Assembly (NCBI RefSeq): GCF_021018805.1
Contig: NC_086283.1
Coordinates: forward strand, 12,723,162-12,787,161
Direction: 5' to 3'
DNA: 64,000 bases
DNA from: Prinia subflava
Taxonomy: Eukaryota; Chordata; Aves; Passeriformes; Cisticolidae
Shown in pieces: positions 47,866 to 60,710 of this stretch; position 1 is the first letter of the stretch; the number at the start of each line of letters is the position of its first letter. The notes beneath the pieces were generated by a model. The model was given only the letters and a program-made list of their open reading frames with translations, did not search any database and was not told the origin of the DNA. The position numbers and the translations under genes are program-made.

Positions 47866-50800
47866 CCTAACTTCTGCTAAAGAACCCGTATCCACACTGC
47901 AAGCAGCTGTGTGCAAGCACAACAGCGACCAGACAGTTTAGCTGACTCTTCAGTGAGGGCATCAGTTTCAAGGACTTTGATCAAATCCTGATGGGAAGGA
48001 AAATACCGCAGAACAAGCTGTTCCAACTTATAAAGGTGAAAGCGGTCAAATTTTGTCTTACAACAAAGTAAAAGAAAAAAAATACAAAAGGCCCAGTTGC
48101 AGTGCTCCTTTTGTTACCTAGGAAAGTGAACAAGTTTCAAAATTTCCATATATGCAAATCAGGAGACTACATCAAAATCTGAGGCTGAATTTGAGCTGGC
48201 AATTAATCACCTATTATTTCATTCCATCTTCTGCAAACAGCTCAATATATCATATTATTCTGATGTACAAAAAAGTACCTGCCATGAATTTTCACATCCA
48301 ATCTGTTGAAAATTGAGTATCTTCTCATACAAGAAAGAAGGCACATGCATGAATACAGCTGCAAGTACTTAATCTCAATTAGCTTTACACAACACATAGT
48401 TTACATAATTGTCTTCCTCCCATATTCATTATCACTGATTCCTTTCCCTTCCACTTTATTTTGCCTGATTTTTCATCCAACACTTTTACCAATCTCTGTA
48501 ATAGGGACTATAATATATATTGAAATACAGTCTGGGCTCTGCAGCACTGTCTTCTGAGTCACACAAACCCTTTGTCTTTAAAAGATTGAGGGTAAAAAAA
48601 CATATACCAGAGAATACAAAATCTTAACCACGTTTAAACAAAAATAGATGGTGCCTGCCAAAGATTTACTGATCCACTAGAAGGCACATGTAATATAAGT
48701 GACAGCTACAGAAACAGAGTCCTGGTGTTCATCCACATCTGGCCCAGCTGTCAAGTTTACCACACACTCACACAAGTTCTGTTCAAAAGCAATTTCAGAG
48801 GCATGAACCTAGAGGCCAAATCCATCTTGTACTTGCCTGAATAAACCTTTCCTGTTTTTGTGACCATTGTCCAAACCCAAACAGTGTCGAAGAGGATCCT
48901 TCCAGGCCCAATACAGGCCCAGAAGCAGCAAGCATAGTGTAAAAATTAACAGCACAGGCTCCAAATCCAACATCAATTTTGGTACCCATTTCCGAGGTGC
49001 ATAGTAAAATCCCATATGTGCTATTGCAATCCAAGAAATTCAAGAAGGGCATAACCTATTCTCTTGTTACTGTTATTAATGACTGATCACCCAAGGCACA
49101 TTGCAGTGAATAGAACAATCACTTGGCAGGTTTTCATGCATATGTATTTCTGTATTTAAAATGTCTTCAGACCTACCACTGTCAAATTATATTATGCTAT
49201 ACTAGAAACTCAAATAATTCAAATACTGGCATGGGCAATGCAGTTAAACCTTCCAGTAAATATCTACTGTTGATCATGAGCACAGGGCTTCTTACTGAAG
49301 CTTTTTTTAACATGAAACCCAGGCTCAGCTACAGTGTAGTTAAACTTGCACTTCTGGCTCCAACTGTGTTCACGCAACTATTTTACATACATGCAAAATG
49401 CCAACACAAATTGGTATTTTTGCTTAAGTAAGTTACTCTAGTAATCCCACTTCCTGACTGTGGCCAGCTGGGAAGTGCTGAATTCAGTCCAAACTCTGCT
49501 GTTAATGATCGCTCAGAGGCCGTGGTACTTTCCATGATGCTCTCAGCAATTATGTGTCTGGTCTCAAATAGCAATACATAAAAATAGTCTCAGGGCCTTG
49601 CCCAGATTCTGCCTGCAAACTTTGGCTGTTAAAAGATTTCCCATTAGTGAAAGATTTGGCCAGACAGGAAGATGACTCACTAATGCCACCCTCACCAGAG
49701 CCCGAATCAGAAAGATGATTGCATGCTAGGTGCACAAGAATACACAAGTCTGAACTCACCTGAGCCAGCAAATTGCCAAGAAGTAAACAGCAGCACCTTT
49801 GTTTAGCCTTAACAGAAGCAGAGACATCTGTGTCCAAGCACATGGTCCTGCAATACAGCAGAGACCAGAAAGACTCATCTTTCCTGATGGACAAGAACTA
49901 AACAAATGCTCCTCCACAACACCAGGAAAAAAAAGAAGCTGCCCAGAACAAGTGTTACTCTGCTACATCATAACAACGTTAGCAAACTATCAAAAGGTGA
50001 GTTTATTAGCTCGTGCAATTAGCAGACCCAGAAACAACCTGGCGGCTCTTGATCCATGACTAAGGAAATACACTGAAGAACCCAAACTGGCACATAAATG
50101 ACCTTCAAAAGGAGGAGAACGCACTTAAAACTCAGCTGCATGCATCTCCTTGTTCCCCCATACTTCGTACCCACATCACACACCCACAACCCACTGCCCA
50201 AAAGGATTTTTTTAAATATCTTTGCCATCTTGAGTGGTCAATTGATATGTGGGTTCCAAATGCAACCTATTCTCAAGTACAGTTATGTCAATCACATTGT
50301 AAAAATAAAGCACAGCCTTAACATCTGTGTCATCCCTCTCTGCATGTCTAAGCTAATCCACGGTCATTTCAATCAGGAAGTCTCTATGTTTTCCTTAAAT
50401 TAGCATTGAGAATCATTGACGCATGCGCTTAATTTTGCCTTGTAAAAACCTTCTCAGAAATGTTTGAGGGAATCTCCCTTGTATACTTTAAGGAATTCTG
50501 CAGCACGTTCATTACTTACAAGGTCCTCTGTCACTCTACCAAGTCTATAACCAGCTGTATATGCACATAAACACACCAACACACCTTAACCACTTAATCT
50601 TTTAAAATGAATTAATTTCTTTTGTTGAAGGAGACTGTATGAATCACTGCTGTAAGCCCACTGACAGAATCCTTAGCTGACACTTACTCAATTGAATAAA
50701 AATATAGAGACCTACAGAAGTCAAAAGTCGAATAATAAGAACGTAATTGTTTCAGGTCCTTTTTTCTTAGTCCTCCTAAATCATAGCAGCACAAAGCTCT

Positions 50801-52513
50801 CTGTTGCTCCAGTTTGTCTATCAAACTATCAGATCCATCTGAGACCATTTTAAGCTGTACATTGTTATACCTCACAGACTGATGAAGCTGCAAACAAACA
50901 GCCACAAATCTTTATATTAAGTTATTAGAGTCATTTCCTTTTACGTTGCTTATCAGTTCTAGCATGAGGACTCAATTATCTAAGCATTTTCCTATTCCTA
51001 TAGGTACACTGTACTCAGGACTCTCTTTGAAGGTTCCCAGATGAATGTTCTGTGAAAGATTCAAGCATGCAGGAAGAAAATATATGGCCCAGAGTCTGCC
51101 CAAGCACTTCTAAGTGCTCATGTACTGAAAAAAAAAGGCAGAAAGCTTAGAGACATATATATTGCTTCTGGCAGAAGTGCTTCATTAAAAATAACCCACA
51201 AAAGTGAAACAGATAGATGATTTCTTACTGAAAAATAGGTCTTAAACATTAATTCTTCAGGCCCTTTGCTGAAAACCTCGCCTTTAAAATTTCTGCACTG
51301 CACATAAATGAAGCCTGGCTTCTGTCATAAGTGTAAAACAAGGCAGGGTTACTTGAAAGTCCAACATTCCAGCAGGATTTTTTGTTGGGGTTTTTTTGTT
51401 GTTTATTTTTAGGTCTATCAGTTGCTTACTTCTTGTCTTCACTCTACATATATGTCCTGTTCACTGGATTCCCACCACAACCATCACTTTTAACTCAAAT
51501 CAAGGAAAAGCCCTTCATTTTTGCATGTGACATATTCCTCTGGTTTGCTGCTCTTTCTAATTTTTTATATTAATTTGCAACCCCTTCAACAACCTGTGTT
51601 CTTAAAGTCCTGAGTACAATAGATCTGCATTTAGTCACTGAGTGAATTCTGCTTGCAGAAGCATAAATTCTAGTTTAAAGATGTCCTACACATGCAATGA
51701 ATGCAGCACTAAACTAAAATTACAAAAGTTCAAGTGGCTTTGACATAGGACTCAAGGAGCACCACTGCTCTACAGCATTTATCGCATTTGTTCCGTACCC
51801 TTCTCTCCATCTGCAGCTCCCACAATCACCCACTAACTCTATAACCACATCTATTTCAAATGATTATCCTACACTCTTCTTTCCTCACCTTGGTCTAGTC
51901 AATCCTACTCTGAGAATCCTACTCTTTCATATTATTTTTTGTCAAACAGTGTTACTGGCCCACCAGGATTCAATTTCAAAGCTGTTGGATGAATTTGAAA
52001 GTGTTGTTAAATCTTTTTCAAAAACAAAACGTCTGCTCTTGAATCTCTGTATTTTCCCTGAATGCCCAGTGATATTTCTCTATTTTATTCATTCTTCTCT
52101 GCTTTTATTTCCAGTTCTACAAAGATCATGTGTAATTGCCTAGTTTCTACCTGATTTTTTCTTTCCAAGCTGCACCAATAAGTGATACTTTAAAGAAAAT
52201 GTTGGATTTACAGACCAAACAAAATATTTGTGTTAGTGCTTTAGAAGAAGCCTAACCATCTGCTCATTTCAATTAATATCATTCTTCCTACTAATAAAAT
52301 TAATTGTGTAAACTAATTTCAGACTTGTAAAATAACAATAAGTCCCAGAGCATTCACTTTGTGTTGTTTACAGAGTATTCTAATATACCATGCTGTAAAT
52401 AAAATATTGGTTTCCATATAAATTGATGTTGGTCTTTAAAAAGATATCACGATCCCCCTCTTTTGACTGGATTACTCTTCTCAATAAATTCAATTTTTTA
52501 AAATGATCTACAG
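47866..52513. other. Unique sequence, nothing recognised
   Basis: No gene, RNA or transposon was recognised apart from the possible far 5' edge of the CR1 at 47.9 kb. Open frames reach 114 codons (49550-49894, minus) without family resemblance, and overlapping frames of similar size are present in other phases. Confidence 0.5.
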
Positions 52514-52518
52514 ATTTC
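52514..52518. repeat. Target-site duplication ATTTC (left copy)
   Basis: Five bases immediately left of the second LTR, repeated exactly at 53079-53083. Confidence 0.93.
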
Positions 52519-52718
52519 TGTCGGGGTGCTCACTAAGAGCCGACAGCTCTGTCACAGCTAGCCCAGACACAGCGACAGGCGTCGGCAAGGGTCAGACCGC
52601 GAGCAGCGCAGGCAGGGCTGACTCCCGTGGGTTCTTGTCCTAAAGGGGCTCGTGTGAGCGATGGAAATTCGACAGGCAGTGGAACGAAAGGAGGAAACAA
52701 TTCCAGATGAACAGAGGG

Positions 52719-52724
52719 TTTATT
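52719..52724 (-). promoter_or_regulatory. Polyadenylation signal AATAAA of the LTR
   Basis: AATAAA on the minus strand, where an R region would end if the LTR is read in that direction. It supports the chosen orientation. Confidence 0.55.
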
Positions 52725-52743
52725 ACAAACACCTCCCCAGCCC

Positions 52744-52775
52744 GGGACTGTCTGGGGGGAGGAGGGTGCAGTGGG
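52744..52775 (+). other. Potential G-quadruplex in the second LTR
   Basis: G-runs of 3, 6, 3 and 3 with loops of 7, 4 and 7 bases meet the G3+N1-7 rule, with further G4 and G7 runs just downstream (52785-52802). Prediction only. Confidence 0.5.
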
Positions 52776-53078
52776 TTTTTGTCAGGGGCGAGTCAGGGGG
52801 GGCAAAGGGAGTGGTCAGTCACTGCTGGCCAACCAGGGCAAGTTGCTGGGGGACCAAGGGTAGGTGAACATAACTTAGACTAATCAGGAGAGGGTAGGAG
52901 GGATTTCACCAAGGCGGGAAAGAATAACAGACAGCTAACCGTGTGCCGCATAACAGGTGCAGGTGCAGACAGAAATCATGTGAGTTAGACAAAGGAACAA
53001 TCAGGGGGAAGGGTACAGAGAACCAGACGAGTACAAAAATATATAAAGCATAACCGATTAAATTAACACACTGCCACA

Positions 53079-53083
53079 ATTTC
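53079..53083. repeat. Target-site duplication ATTTC (right copy)
   Basis: Exact copy of 52514-52518, confirming both LTR boundaries. Confidence 0.93.
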
Positions 53084-53890
53084 AGCAGTGATTTCTTGAA
53101 AAGGTTTATTACTGCATAAAGTTTAATTTAAATGAGGACATCACTCTAGAGAAAGAAAGGAAAAGCCGGGTGAAGAAGGACATGAAAAAAATCTATTATC
53201 CAAAAAAATAATATGGGAGGACTGAACATACAGACTAGGGTATACATTTCAAAGCAGAAAATGATTCCCAATGATACATATTTTTAAAGTATCATTTTAG
53301 CTAAGGTGAATTCTCAGCAAAAACGAAACTGAAATCAAAATGCAAAACAAAATTAAATGAGAGGCAAGGAAATAAGTCAAACAGAAACACAATGCTTTTT
53401 CTGAGCATCTGTTGAAATCCTGAATTTAAGCTTTCATATTGAAGAGCAGGATAAAAAATCAGGTTGGATTAACAGATGTTAAATAATTTTAAGATGAGCA
53501 ATTACACAAGAAATACAATTTGAAATAATAAAATGCATCTCCCAGAAACCCTATGCAATGTTGCATTGTTGGGGAAATACCAAATAATTTTATCCCATCT
53601 ACAGCTGCTCATGAAACAATAGCAAAAGAAATAACAGAACAAAATTATTTAAGAGTAACCAGTAACAGTGTGCTATGTCTTTGAAACTGTATCCTTAACA
53701 TCAATTGACAAGCAGGTGAATAAGAAGTGAGAATGCAACTAGATTTCAATAGTCCTGAAGCACTCTTTTCCCTTTTAGGTTGTCCTACCTGTACATCACT
53801 GAGAAAGAAAAGAAAGCTAAGCACATGATATGCTGTGCTGAAAAAGTGGTTTAGATTTTTGGTTTTGTTTAAATTTTTGGGGGGGTAGGT

Positions 53891-53926
<36 letters not shown>

Positions 53927-55453
53927 TGGGTATTTTTCTGCCTCTTTCCTCCTTTTTTTTCCCCCCTTTTTAAGAGTCCTTGCTGGAATAGCCTTTTTGG
54001 GCAGGTGGGTGGTGGATGGGTGCTGCCAACCCTTGTTTCTGTCAGTTTTTTTGGACACATGCAAAGAGGCTGCACCAGCAGTGCATGCACAGCTGAAAAC
54101 TATAAAGCTGTTATTTATGCACGGAAACACACATGAAACAGCAACTTTAAGACTTGCTGGGCTATTCACTACCCTGATAAGAGAACCAAAGGATTTCTGC
54201 CAGCCAGGCAGACACAAGGGGAGATGGGCCAGCCTCTGGAGCTCCCTGGATCCGATACCCTGCATGACCAAGCTGCCACCCCTCCACCACCTCTGCTGGC
54301 ACCAAGGACCCAACTGGCTCACAGCTACATCTGCTGACCCTCCAGCCAGCCTCTCCTGTTTCTTGAGTTTACTTCCTTAATACTTTCCCACATTGATTCT
54401 TCTCTCTGTCCTGTGAAGTATTAACAATCCTCTACAATTCTGTCTCCACCTGTAATTTTACCCCTTTTTCTTATTATTTTTCTTACAGGCTCTCTCACAG
54501 CTTTTTCTTAGAACTCAACAATTTTCTCAGACATTTGACCCCGAGTTATGGAGCTGGGCTGTGTTTGAGCAAGACCTTGGATCCCTGAAGACTCACAGCT
54601 GAACGGGGTAGTTCAGAAAGAACTTCCAGGGCAGACACAGGCAGAGGGGGTTACAGTGTATAGAGAAATCAATACCACAGGAGTAAAACTGTCGTTTTGG
54701 CACAAGTGTCTAAATCCAGACCAAGTCAGAAATAAAAATATCTCAAGTGTTGCATTGGAGAAAAAAAAAAACCCAAAATTAACCAAGTAAAAACAAATCA
54801 ACCAATGTAACACACTACAAAACAAACAAAAAACTCACTCAGCAGTTAAAATATCTAAACACTGCCTAGGCTCATATGTAATGCATATGTACTTGAGCTT
54901 CAAATTACAGCATTTATTAAGCTACAAAACTTGCTTGCGCAAACAATGTGCCACAAAGGACTGATACTCTCCTCACCAGTCCTGGAAGACTTTTGCCCTT
55001 CAGCAATTTCAGTACAGTATCAGAGCTTACAATGTTATTTTTTACCTTACACTGATTGCTTATCACTGAAAAAGTCATCTCAGACACATTTTTGGGTACG
55101 TACTAAACCTAGATGTTAGCAAAAGAGTTAAATACAAGGATTTTAGATGAGCATTTTTTGCCGTTCCTTATGACCCCATCCTTTGTTGAACATTGGTTAA
55201 ATCTTTGGAGCATCTGTTTGGATTTGTTAGAAATCATATTTCTCTTCTCCTGTGATTTAATATTTAATCTTTAGCATTCCACTGCCCTTTTGCCCTGTAA
55301 ACCCACTTACCACTGCATACAAAAGCTCTTGGGGTACCTCACATGCTTTGTGATAAATCCCAGTTCTTAATATGCAGACAAGATACTTTGCTTTCACTTA
55401 GACAAAGCAAGTCTAGTTCTGTGCTTTAACACATTCTTATATTTGGGAGTTTT
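53084..55453. other. Unique sequence with a T30 run
   Basis: No gene was recognised. The longest open frame in the window region (225 codons, minus, 53645-54322) reads through the T30 run as poly-lysine and has no family resemblance. The + frame of 127 codons at 53997-54380 overlaps it. Both are treated as chance. Confidence 0.5.
53894..53923. repeat. T30 homopolymer
   Basis: Thirty consecutive T residues, preceded by a G run (about 53879-53885) and followed by further T and C runs near 53951-53971. It forms a long pyrimidine-rich patch. Confidence 0.95.
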
Positions 55454-55606
55454 TGTTTAGTTGGTTAGACCACAATTGACAATAGACCACAATATTGACA
55501 ATGCCATGGTTGTGGGTTTGATCCCTATATGGGCCATTCACTTAAGAGCTGGACTCAAGGATTCTTGTGGGTCCCTTCCAACTCAGAATATCCTGTGATT
55601 CTGTGA
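55454..55606 (+). mobile_element. TguSINE1-like SINE (tRNA-Ile head, CR1 tail)
   Basis: The head follows a tRNA-Ile: TTAGTTGGTTAGA (damaged A box; a few bases missing) at about 55457, a region with ACAATGCCATGGTTGTGGG, the B box GGTTTGATCCC at 55515-55525 (consensus GGTTCGATCCC with the CpG lost), and the acceptor-side TATATGGGCCA. The tail, from CACTTAAGAG to GTCCCTTCCAACTCAGAATAT and TGTGATTCTGTGA, is a CR1 3' end. That lets the SINE be copied by the CR1 enzyme. This layout is that of passerine TguSINE1. The anticodon region carries a tandem duplication (55468-55503). Pol III transcription is unlikely with this A box. Confidence 0.87.
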
Positions 55607-58510
55607 AGTATTTCAGAATAAAAAAGTTGTTATTTTCTACAATTAAAATCTGAATGATCTGAAGACTGAAATACAGAAAACAAATCCAAAGCTAGAAAAT
55701 AAATACATACCATCTAAAAAAAAATAAATTACATGTTCTTGAACTAGCTTATCCTACCTCTTCATCAGCTTCTTGGAATGTTTTCAGAAAGCAGGAAGAA
55801 TCTTTTTCATCATGTTTCTTAACTGCACACACAGGTTTTCTGATGCAAAGTTAAATGGGTTCACCCACTGTAAAATACACAGCTTAAGATGTGTAATTAC
55901 TTCAGTGGCAGCCAATCTGAAATCCAAGTGCAAACCTACTTCTGGCAGTCCTAAGAAATTACGAAGTCTAAGACATCAAGATACATCTTCGGATTCTTTC
56001 AGAATCAATAATTGGTTAAGAAAGGATGTAAATATAACAAGAGTCATAAATTCAGCTTTCCAGACAGAAATTATCTTCCCTTTATTTTCAACTTGAAGCT
56101 CAGAGCTTAAAAGGAAGGAGAAATATTTTTCTTCTGTAAGACTAATTGGCCTCTGAAAAAGTTACATTGACAAAAACAACAGAAACACTTCAGAGATTCA
56201 GAATAACAACATATCTTTTGGAAAGCTACCCTGTCTGTGCTCTTTAATACATAATTGATGAGATGGCTGTTATGTTCAACACATGCTCATGAGTTCTCCA
56301 AAATCTCAGCAGCAATTTATTTATTTTAGCCTCTGTCATATTACTTGTTCAATAACATGAGAGATTTCATTTTTTTATCGTATCAGCAGCCCTTTCAGAA
56401 CAAACATTTTAAAAGTATATGTAATTATTTCCCAAAATGCCTGTAATTTTACTCTGATTCTCTCTGTGACCATTGCATGAGTGAATTAAAATTATACATC
56501 ACAGCTCTACTTGCAAACCTACAATTAGTATTTCAATTTTTAAAATAGTCTGGAGAGAGGTCTTTCATAACTCAAATTTATTACCTTTGCTACAGAAGGA
56601 TGGAAATGTGAAGCCTTGCTGGCCATCATTATACAGCAAATATCTCCAAATCATGCAATGAAGCATGCTTCCAATTAAATGTTGGATCACAGCTTTTCAG
56701 AGAGTAGGGGCTATCTGGATCTGACCTCCATATGGTTTATGAAAACAAAGGAGGAAATATTGGTTTTATATGAAAATATTTTTTGTTGCTCTGGAAATTC
56801 AGAAACATTGAAGTTTGAATTAATGTTGGTAAGTTACGACCTGAAACGTCCAAAGTGGCAAAATGAACCACTCAACTTCCCCTTGCTATTATACTACCTA
56901 TTTTCAGAAGAGAAAGTCAAGCTTTGCATTTTACAGTAAGACAGCAAATAAAGTGATTTAAAACTTGGCTTATCTAGGTAATTTCATTTGTATGATGGTG
57001 AGCAGCACTAAAGTGCTGTTGATAAGTAATACTTGTTTAGGTGTTCTTTAATCAAAAAAAGCTTTTTAATAGCAAGACTTCAGTTCTTGAAAAGGATAAT
57101 GATTTCTCAATTGCAAGCAGAGGGAAACAACTGCAAGACAAGTCTTCACAATTATGCATTTCACAGATGCAGCTGATAACTTTTGAGTTTGAGACTGATG
57201 CTGCATAGATATCACACTCAATACAGCAAAGAATAAAAATTTCCCTAAGAAAGAAGTAAAAACTATTTTTTTTTTTACAAACTGTTACAATTCTTAACCA
57301 ACATGTTACTAGCACATGAACCAAGTGACCCAAGTTTGCAGCGTTACTGCAAACTCTGGTATCTCATGACATATTTAAGCCCACACTGGGTTAAAACATT
57401 AAGTTTGCATATTGTACCTCATCACTTTTACAGGACAAAACCCAGGTCAGTTTTCAAAGTAAATATGTTCCTGTCTTTTACCCAAAACAGTAACTCATAA
57501 GCATTGGCAAAACCAGGAAGAGTTGTTATTGCACAGTTTGGGGGTTGTCTAGTTTTCAAGCACAACCCTTTTAAAGTTCTGTTGGGATTTTTCCCCCATT
57601 AACCTCTAACTTTTCCTAAAGTCACCATTTCCTATTTGGAGAAAGCAGCAGAAGAGAGGAAACTTTTTTTTTTTTTTAACCTGTTAACAGGCCTATCTCA
57701 CAACAGTGATACCTCCACTTCTACACATTCATGAGGCTCACACAGCTAGAAACATCAATGAACAATGAGAACACAGAGACAGAGGGAAATAAAGAGAATT
57801 CAAATTTGTGAATGTATCACCCACGCTCCTCTCCCGCCTTGTCTCCAGGAAAGACTGATGGGACTCTGGAACAAGGTCAGTAACAGCCAACGTCAACCAG
57901 CTACTGCCTATGACTTCCTTCTTAAAGACACTTTTCTATTGAGCTTAAATTGTTGACATACTAGACTTCCACAGCAGTTACTTACCTCCCAAGGCATCTG
58001 TTCAATTTTAAGGATTGTTTTTTCTATTTTCTAGCGATATCGTAACTGAAAACAAAATACCTTTTCTTTTTAATTTTACAGTTATTCAGACTTAAACAGC
58101 TTTTCCTTTGTTTCTGCGGTGATGTCAACATGTTTCATTTTCACATGCTTACAATTATTTATATGACAAAGTCCTTAATAGTGTTAATTTTCTCTCATTT
58201 TGTAAAAGCCAATTGTGCTGACAATGTTCCATCTCTGAAATTTTTAGTACGGGCATTTTAATGTCATGTTCATAATTTTATGAGTGTCACAGCTGGCAGG
58301 AAATCACACAAATGACATGGAAAACCAGGAATTCGTGTCTATTTTTCAGCACAGTTTTAACCATCTCACTAGAAGCTCTGGGAACAGACTCAACTCTTAC
58401 TTTAGTTCTTAAACCTGCATCTTGGATTTTATCTTGCCAGGAACAAAATGCCAACAATTCAGGCAGAAGCTCTCAACAGTGAACACATTCCCCATTTCTA
58501 CTGATTGTTT

Positions 58511-58596
58511 AAAAAAACAAACAAACAAACAAAAAACACCACACACACACAAAAAACAAACAAACAAACAAACAAACAAACAAACAAACAAACAAA
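58511..58596 (+). repeat. (AAAC)n microsatellite with CA patch
   Basis: Two arrays of AAAC units (about 4 and about 10 copies) are separated by CACCACACACACAC. The minus-strand open frame across it is a Val/Cys/Leu/Phe periodic artefact. Confidence 0.95.
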
Positions 58597-60653
58597 ACCA
58601 ACTGAACTACCTTAAGTGCACCATATAAATGCAGAATATCAAGATGAGAGGAAGTTAACCCCCTCTAATACAGTCAATAGGCTCTGGAATTCAATCAATG
58701 ATATCTTCCATGAGTGGCAGAGTGAATAATTGCAGGTACCCTCCTATAGTCAAAAACATCATTTGCAGATTCATTTTAGCCTTCACTGGAATAACAGAGC
58801 AAGTAAATCTCCATCAAGTCACTCAGCAATCCCTTCCATCTTTTTTTAGCCCTTGCAGCCCCAGGTGAAAGAAATAATTTAACAACAAAGCACTCCATCT
58901 GACTGGGAAATCATTGCCTCATTGATTTTTTTATCACTTCATAATATCACACCAATATTTCTTAAAGAAAATTTACTAAGCCTTGGAAAGGCAGAGTGCA
59001 CTGAGCTCAGCCAGGTGTGCAGTTCTATTGACATCTCGCGTGTTTGAGGTTCAGATTAGAGAGACTTATTTTTTTTAATAAGATAACCTCTCACAGAAAA
59101 TAATTATCATCTCATTTTGCAAGTCCCACATCTTACATGTGTCATTTCAGTTAGTGATCTATGTACCATTTATACATTACACACTGCCCAGCCCTGTTCC
59201 AGTGGCAACAGGTTTCCTAGGCTTTTTAAGCCTGAGCTAGCAGCTTAAACAGATATGGAGAAAAAAATGTCAGCTTTCTTTTGAAAAGTGAATCACCACA
59301 CCCTCTTACAGCTTTTCTTTTCCTCTTTTCAGGCACTACAACTCAGAACTCCTGCAAGTGGTATTTCTTGTAATGCCTACGAGATCTCCTCAAGGAAATT
59401 TTCACTTGGAAGCCACTGAGCAGAGGAAAACTCAAGCTAAATAGGATCAAAATGTATCCTAATCAACTTCAAGAGAGCTGGTTCTCTTGCTCTCCAGTTA
59501 TCAGGAATTAAATGATGTTTTATCTCTCATTTTTGAAATCATTAGAAGGCATTCATTCACAGCTGGCTAACAAGGTACTTCCAAGCACAATGGGAACTTT
59601 TTACTGCCCTGTACTTTCAAAGAAACTTTTAAAAGTCAGCTTTCTAAGAAGTTTGAGTGACTCCTTCATCTCAGCTCTTTTAATAGATTTGTTAAGAGCT
59701 CATTACTTTTATCATGTTGTTCTTAGTTAAGAGAGTCTATGCTACTGAAACAAGTAACAGTGGAAAATTTGGATCTACAGCTAAACTACCCCCTGCTGGA
59801 AAATATTACGTTCTGAGCAATTAACAGCTTCCAATTCTGCTAATAAGAATTTATTTCTTTGGGTGTAAACCTCCAATAAAGAAAATAAATCCAAAAGAAA
59901 GTACCACATGAACAAAGTGTCATGAAAACCTACTACAGAAGGTTCCAAAATTGTCCTTAATTATTGTGAAACACTGATAAACGTTGAACTCCACAATGAA
60001 CTCCAAATTTTTTTCAGTTACTTATAAATTTCAACAAATGTATGTGTCTGTCTGTCCAAAGTTATATTATGTTCTATTTCCCCTCTAGAACTTCCATGCC
60101 AGCTGACAAGGTTGAAGCACTTATATATTGCTAAATTAGTTTAAAATGCACATAGAATAGTTAGAAAGATGCTCCCTTGGAAAAGCAGAGGGAAGTTTTT
60201 AATCATTTATAAACAAAGTTTAGTCAAAAACTTGACTGTATTAATTTAAGGAACACATTCCCACAACAATGATTAACTTTCAGATTGCTCCCAGTAAGCC
60301 AAATAAATTACGTTTTGGACACTTACCAGAACAGTTTCTACAAAAGATTACTGTTCCTTTAGAACAACTAATTCGTAATTGTCATTATCATACCACTAAT
60401 ACAAAATTGCCAGTCTCTTGACCATTCTCCTTTTAAGTCTCTAAGGTTTCCCTGAAAATTCAACATTATAATCCATTTACTTGAAGTGAATTTTTCTGTT
60501 TAAGGTCTGTCCAAAAACTTCTGAAAATAAGCCCCAAAAAATAAAAGCTATCTAAGCTCTTGAAAAAAATCATACTTCCATGTTTTCTCCTGACAGCCTG
60601 TGGATGCATTGTATTTAAATTTAACCTACTGAATATCCAGTAAGGTTTACCAA

Positions 60654-60710
60654 AGTAAATAAGTAATCTTAATAAGTAAATAAGTAAATAAGTAATAAGT
60701 AAATAAGTAA
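60654..60710 (+). repeat. (AAGT/AAAT)n simple repeat
   Basis: Interspersed AAGTAAAT and AAGTAAT units with one interruption (CTTAAT) make an imperfect tetranucleotide-type array. Confidence 0.9.

Larger units (their letters stand above)
52519..53078 (-). mobile_element. Solo LTR (560 bp), CpG-rich, recent
   Basis: A GC- and CpG-rich island in AT-rich surroundings, with ends TGTCGGGG...CTGCCACA on the + strand (TGTGGCAG...CCCCGACA on the minus strand) and a perfect 5-bp duplication ATTTC on both sides. Minus orientation is preferred because AATAAA lies on that strand at 52719-52724, about 200 bp before the sense 3' end. A TATA-like TTTATATATTT is at 53036-53047, although it sits unusually close to the sense 5' edge. 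An ATTAAA near 53055 on the + strand leaves the opposite orientation possible. No internal viral genes are present. At least a dozen CpGs survive in 52519-52700, which argues for a young or unmethylated insertion. The family was not identified. Confidence 0.87.

Noticed and set aside
53645..54322. 225-codon minus-strand open frame
   Set aside because: It reads through the T30 run as poly-lysine and overlaps an unrelated open frame on the + strand. There is no recognisable domain.
55454..55530. Functional tRNA-Ile gene
   Set aside because: The A box is damaged, the anticodon arm is duplicated, and a CR1 tail follows directly, so it is a SINE head and not a tRNA gene.
58511..58596. AAAC array as a CRISPR-like or regulatory repeat array
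   Set aside because: Tetranucleotide units with no spacers; a simple microsatellite.
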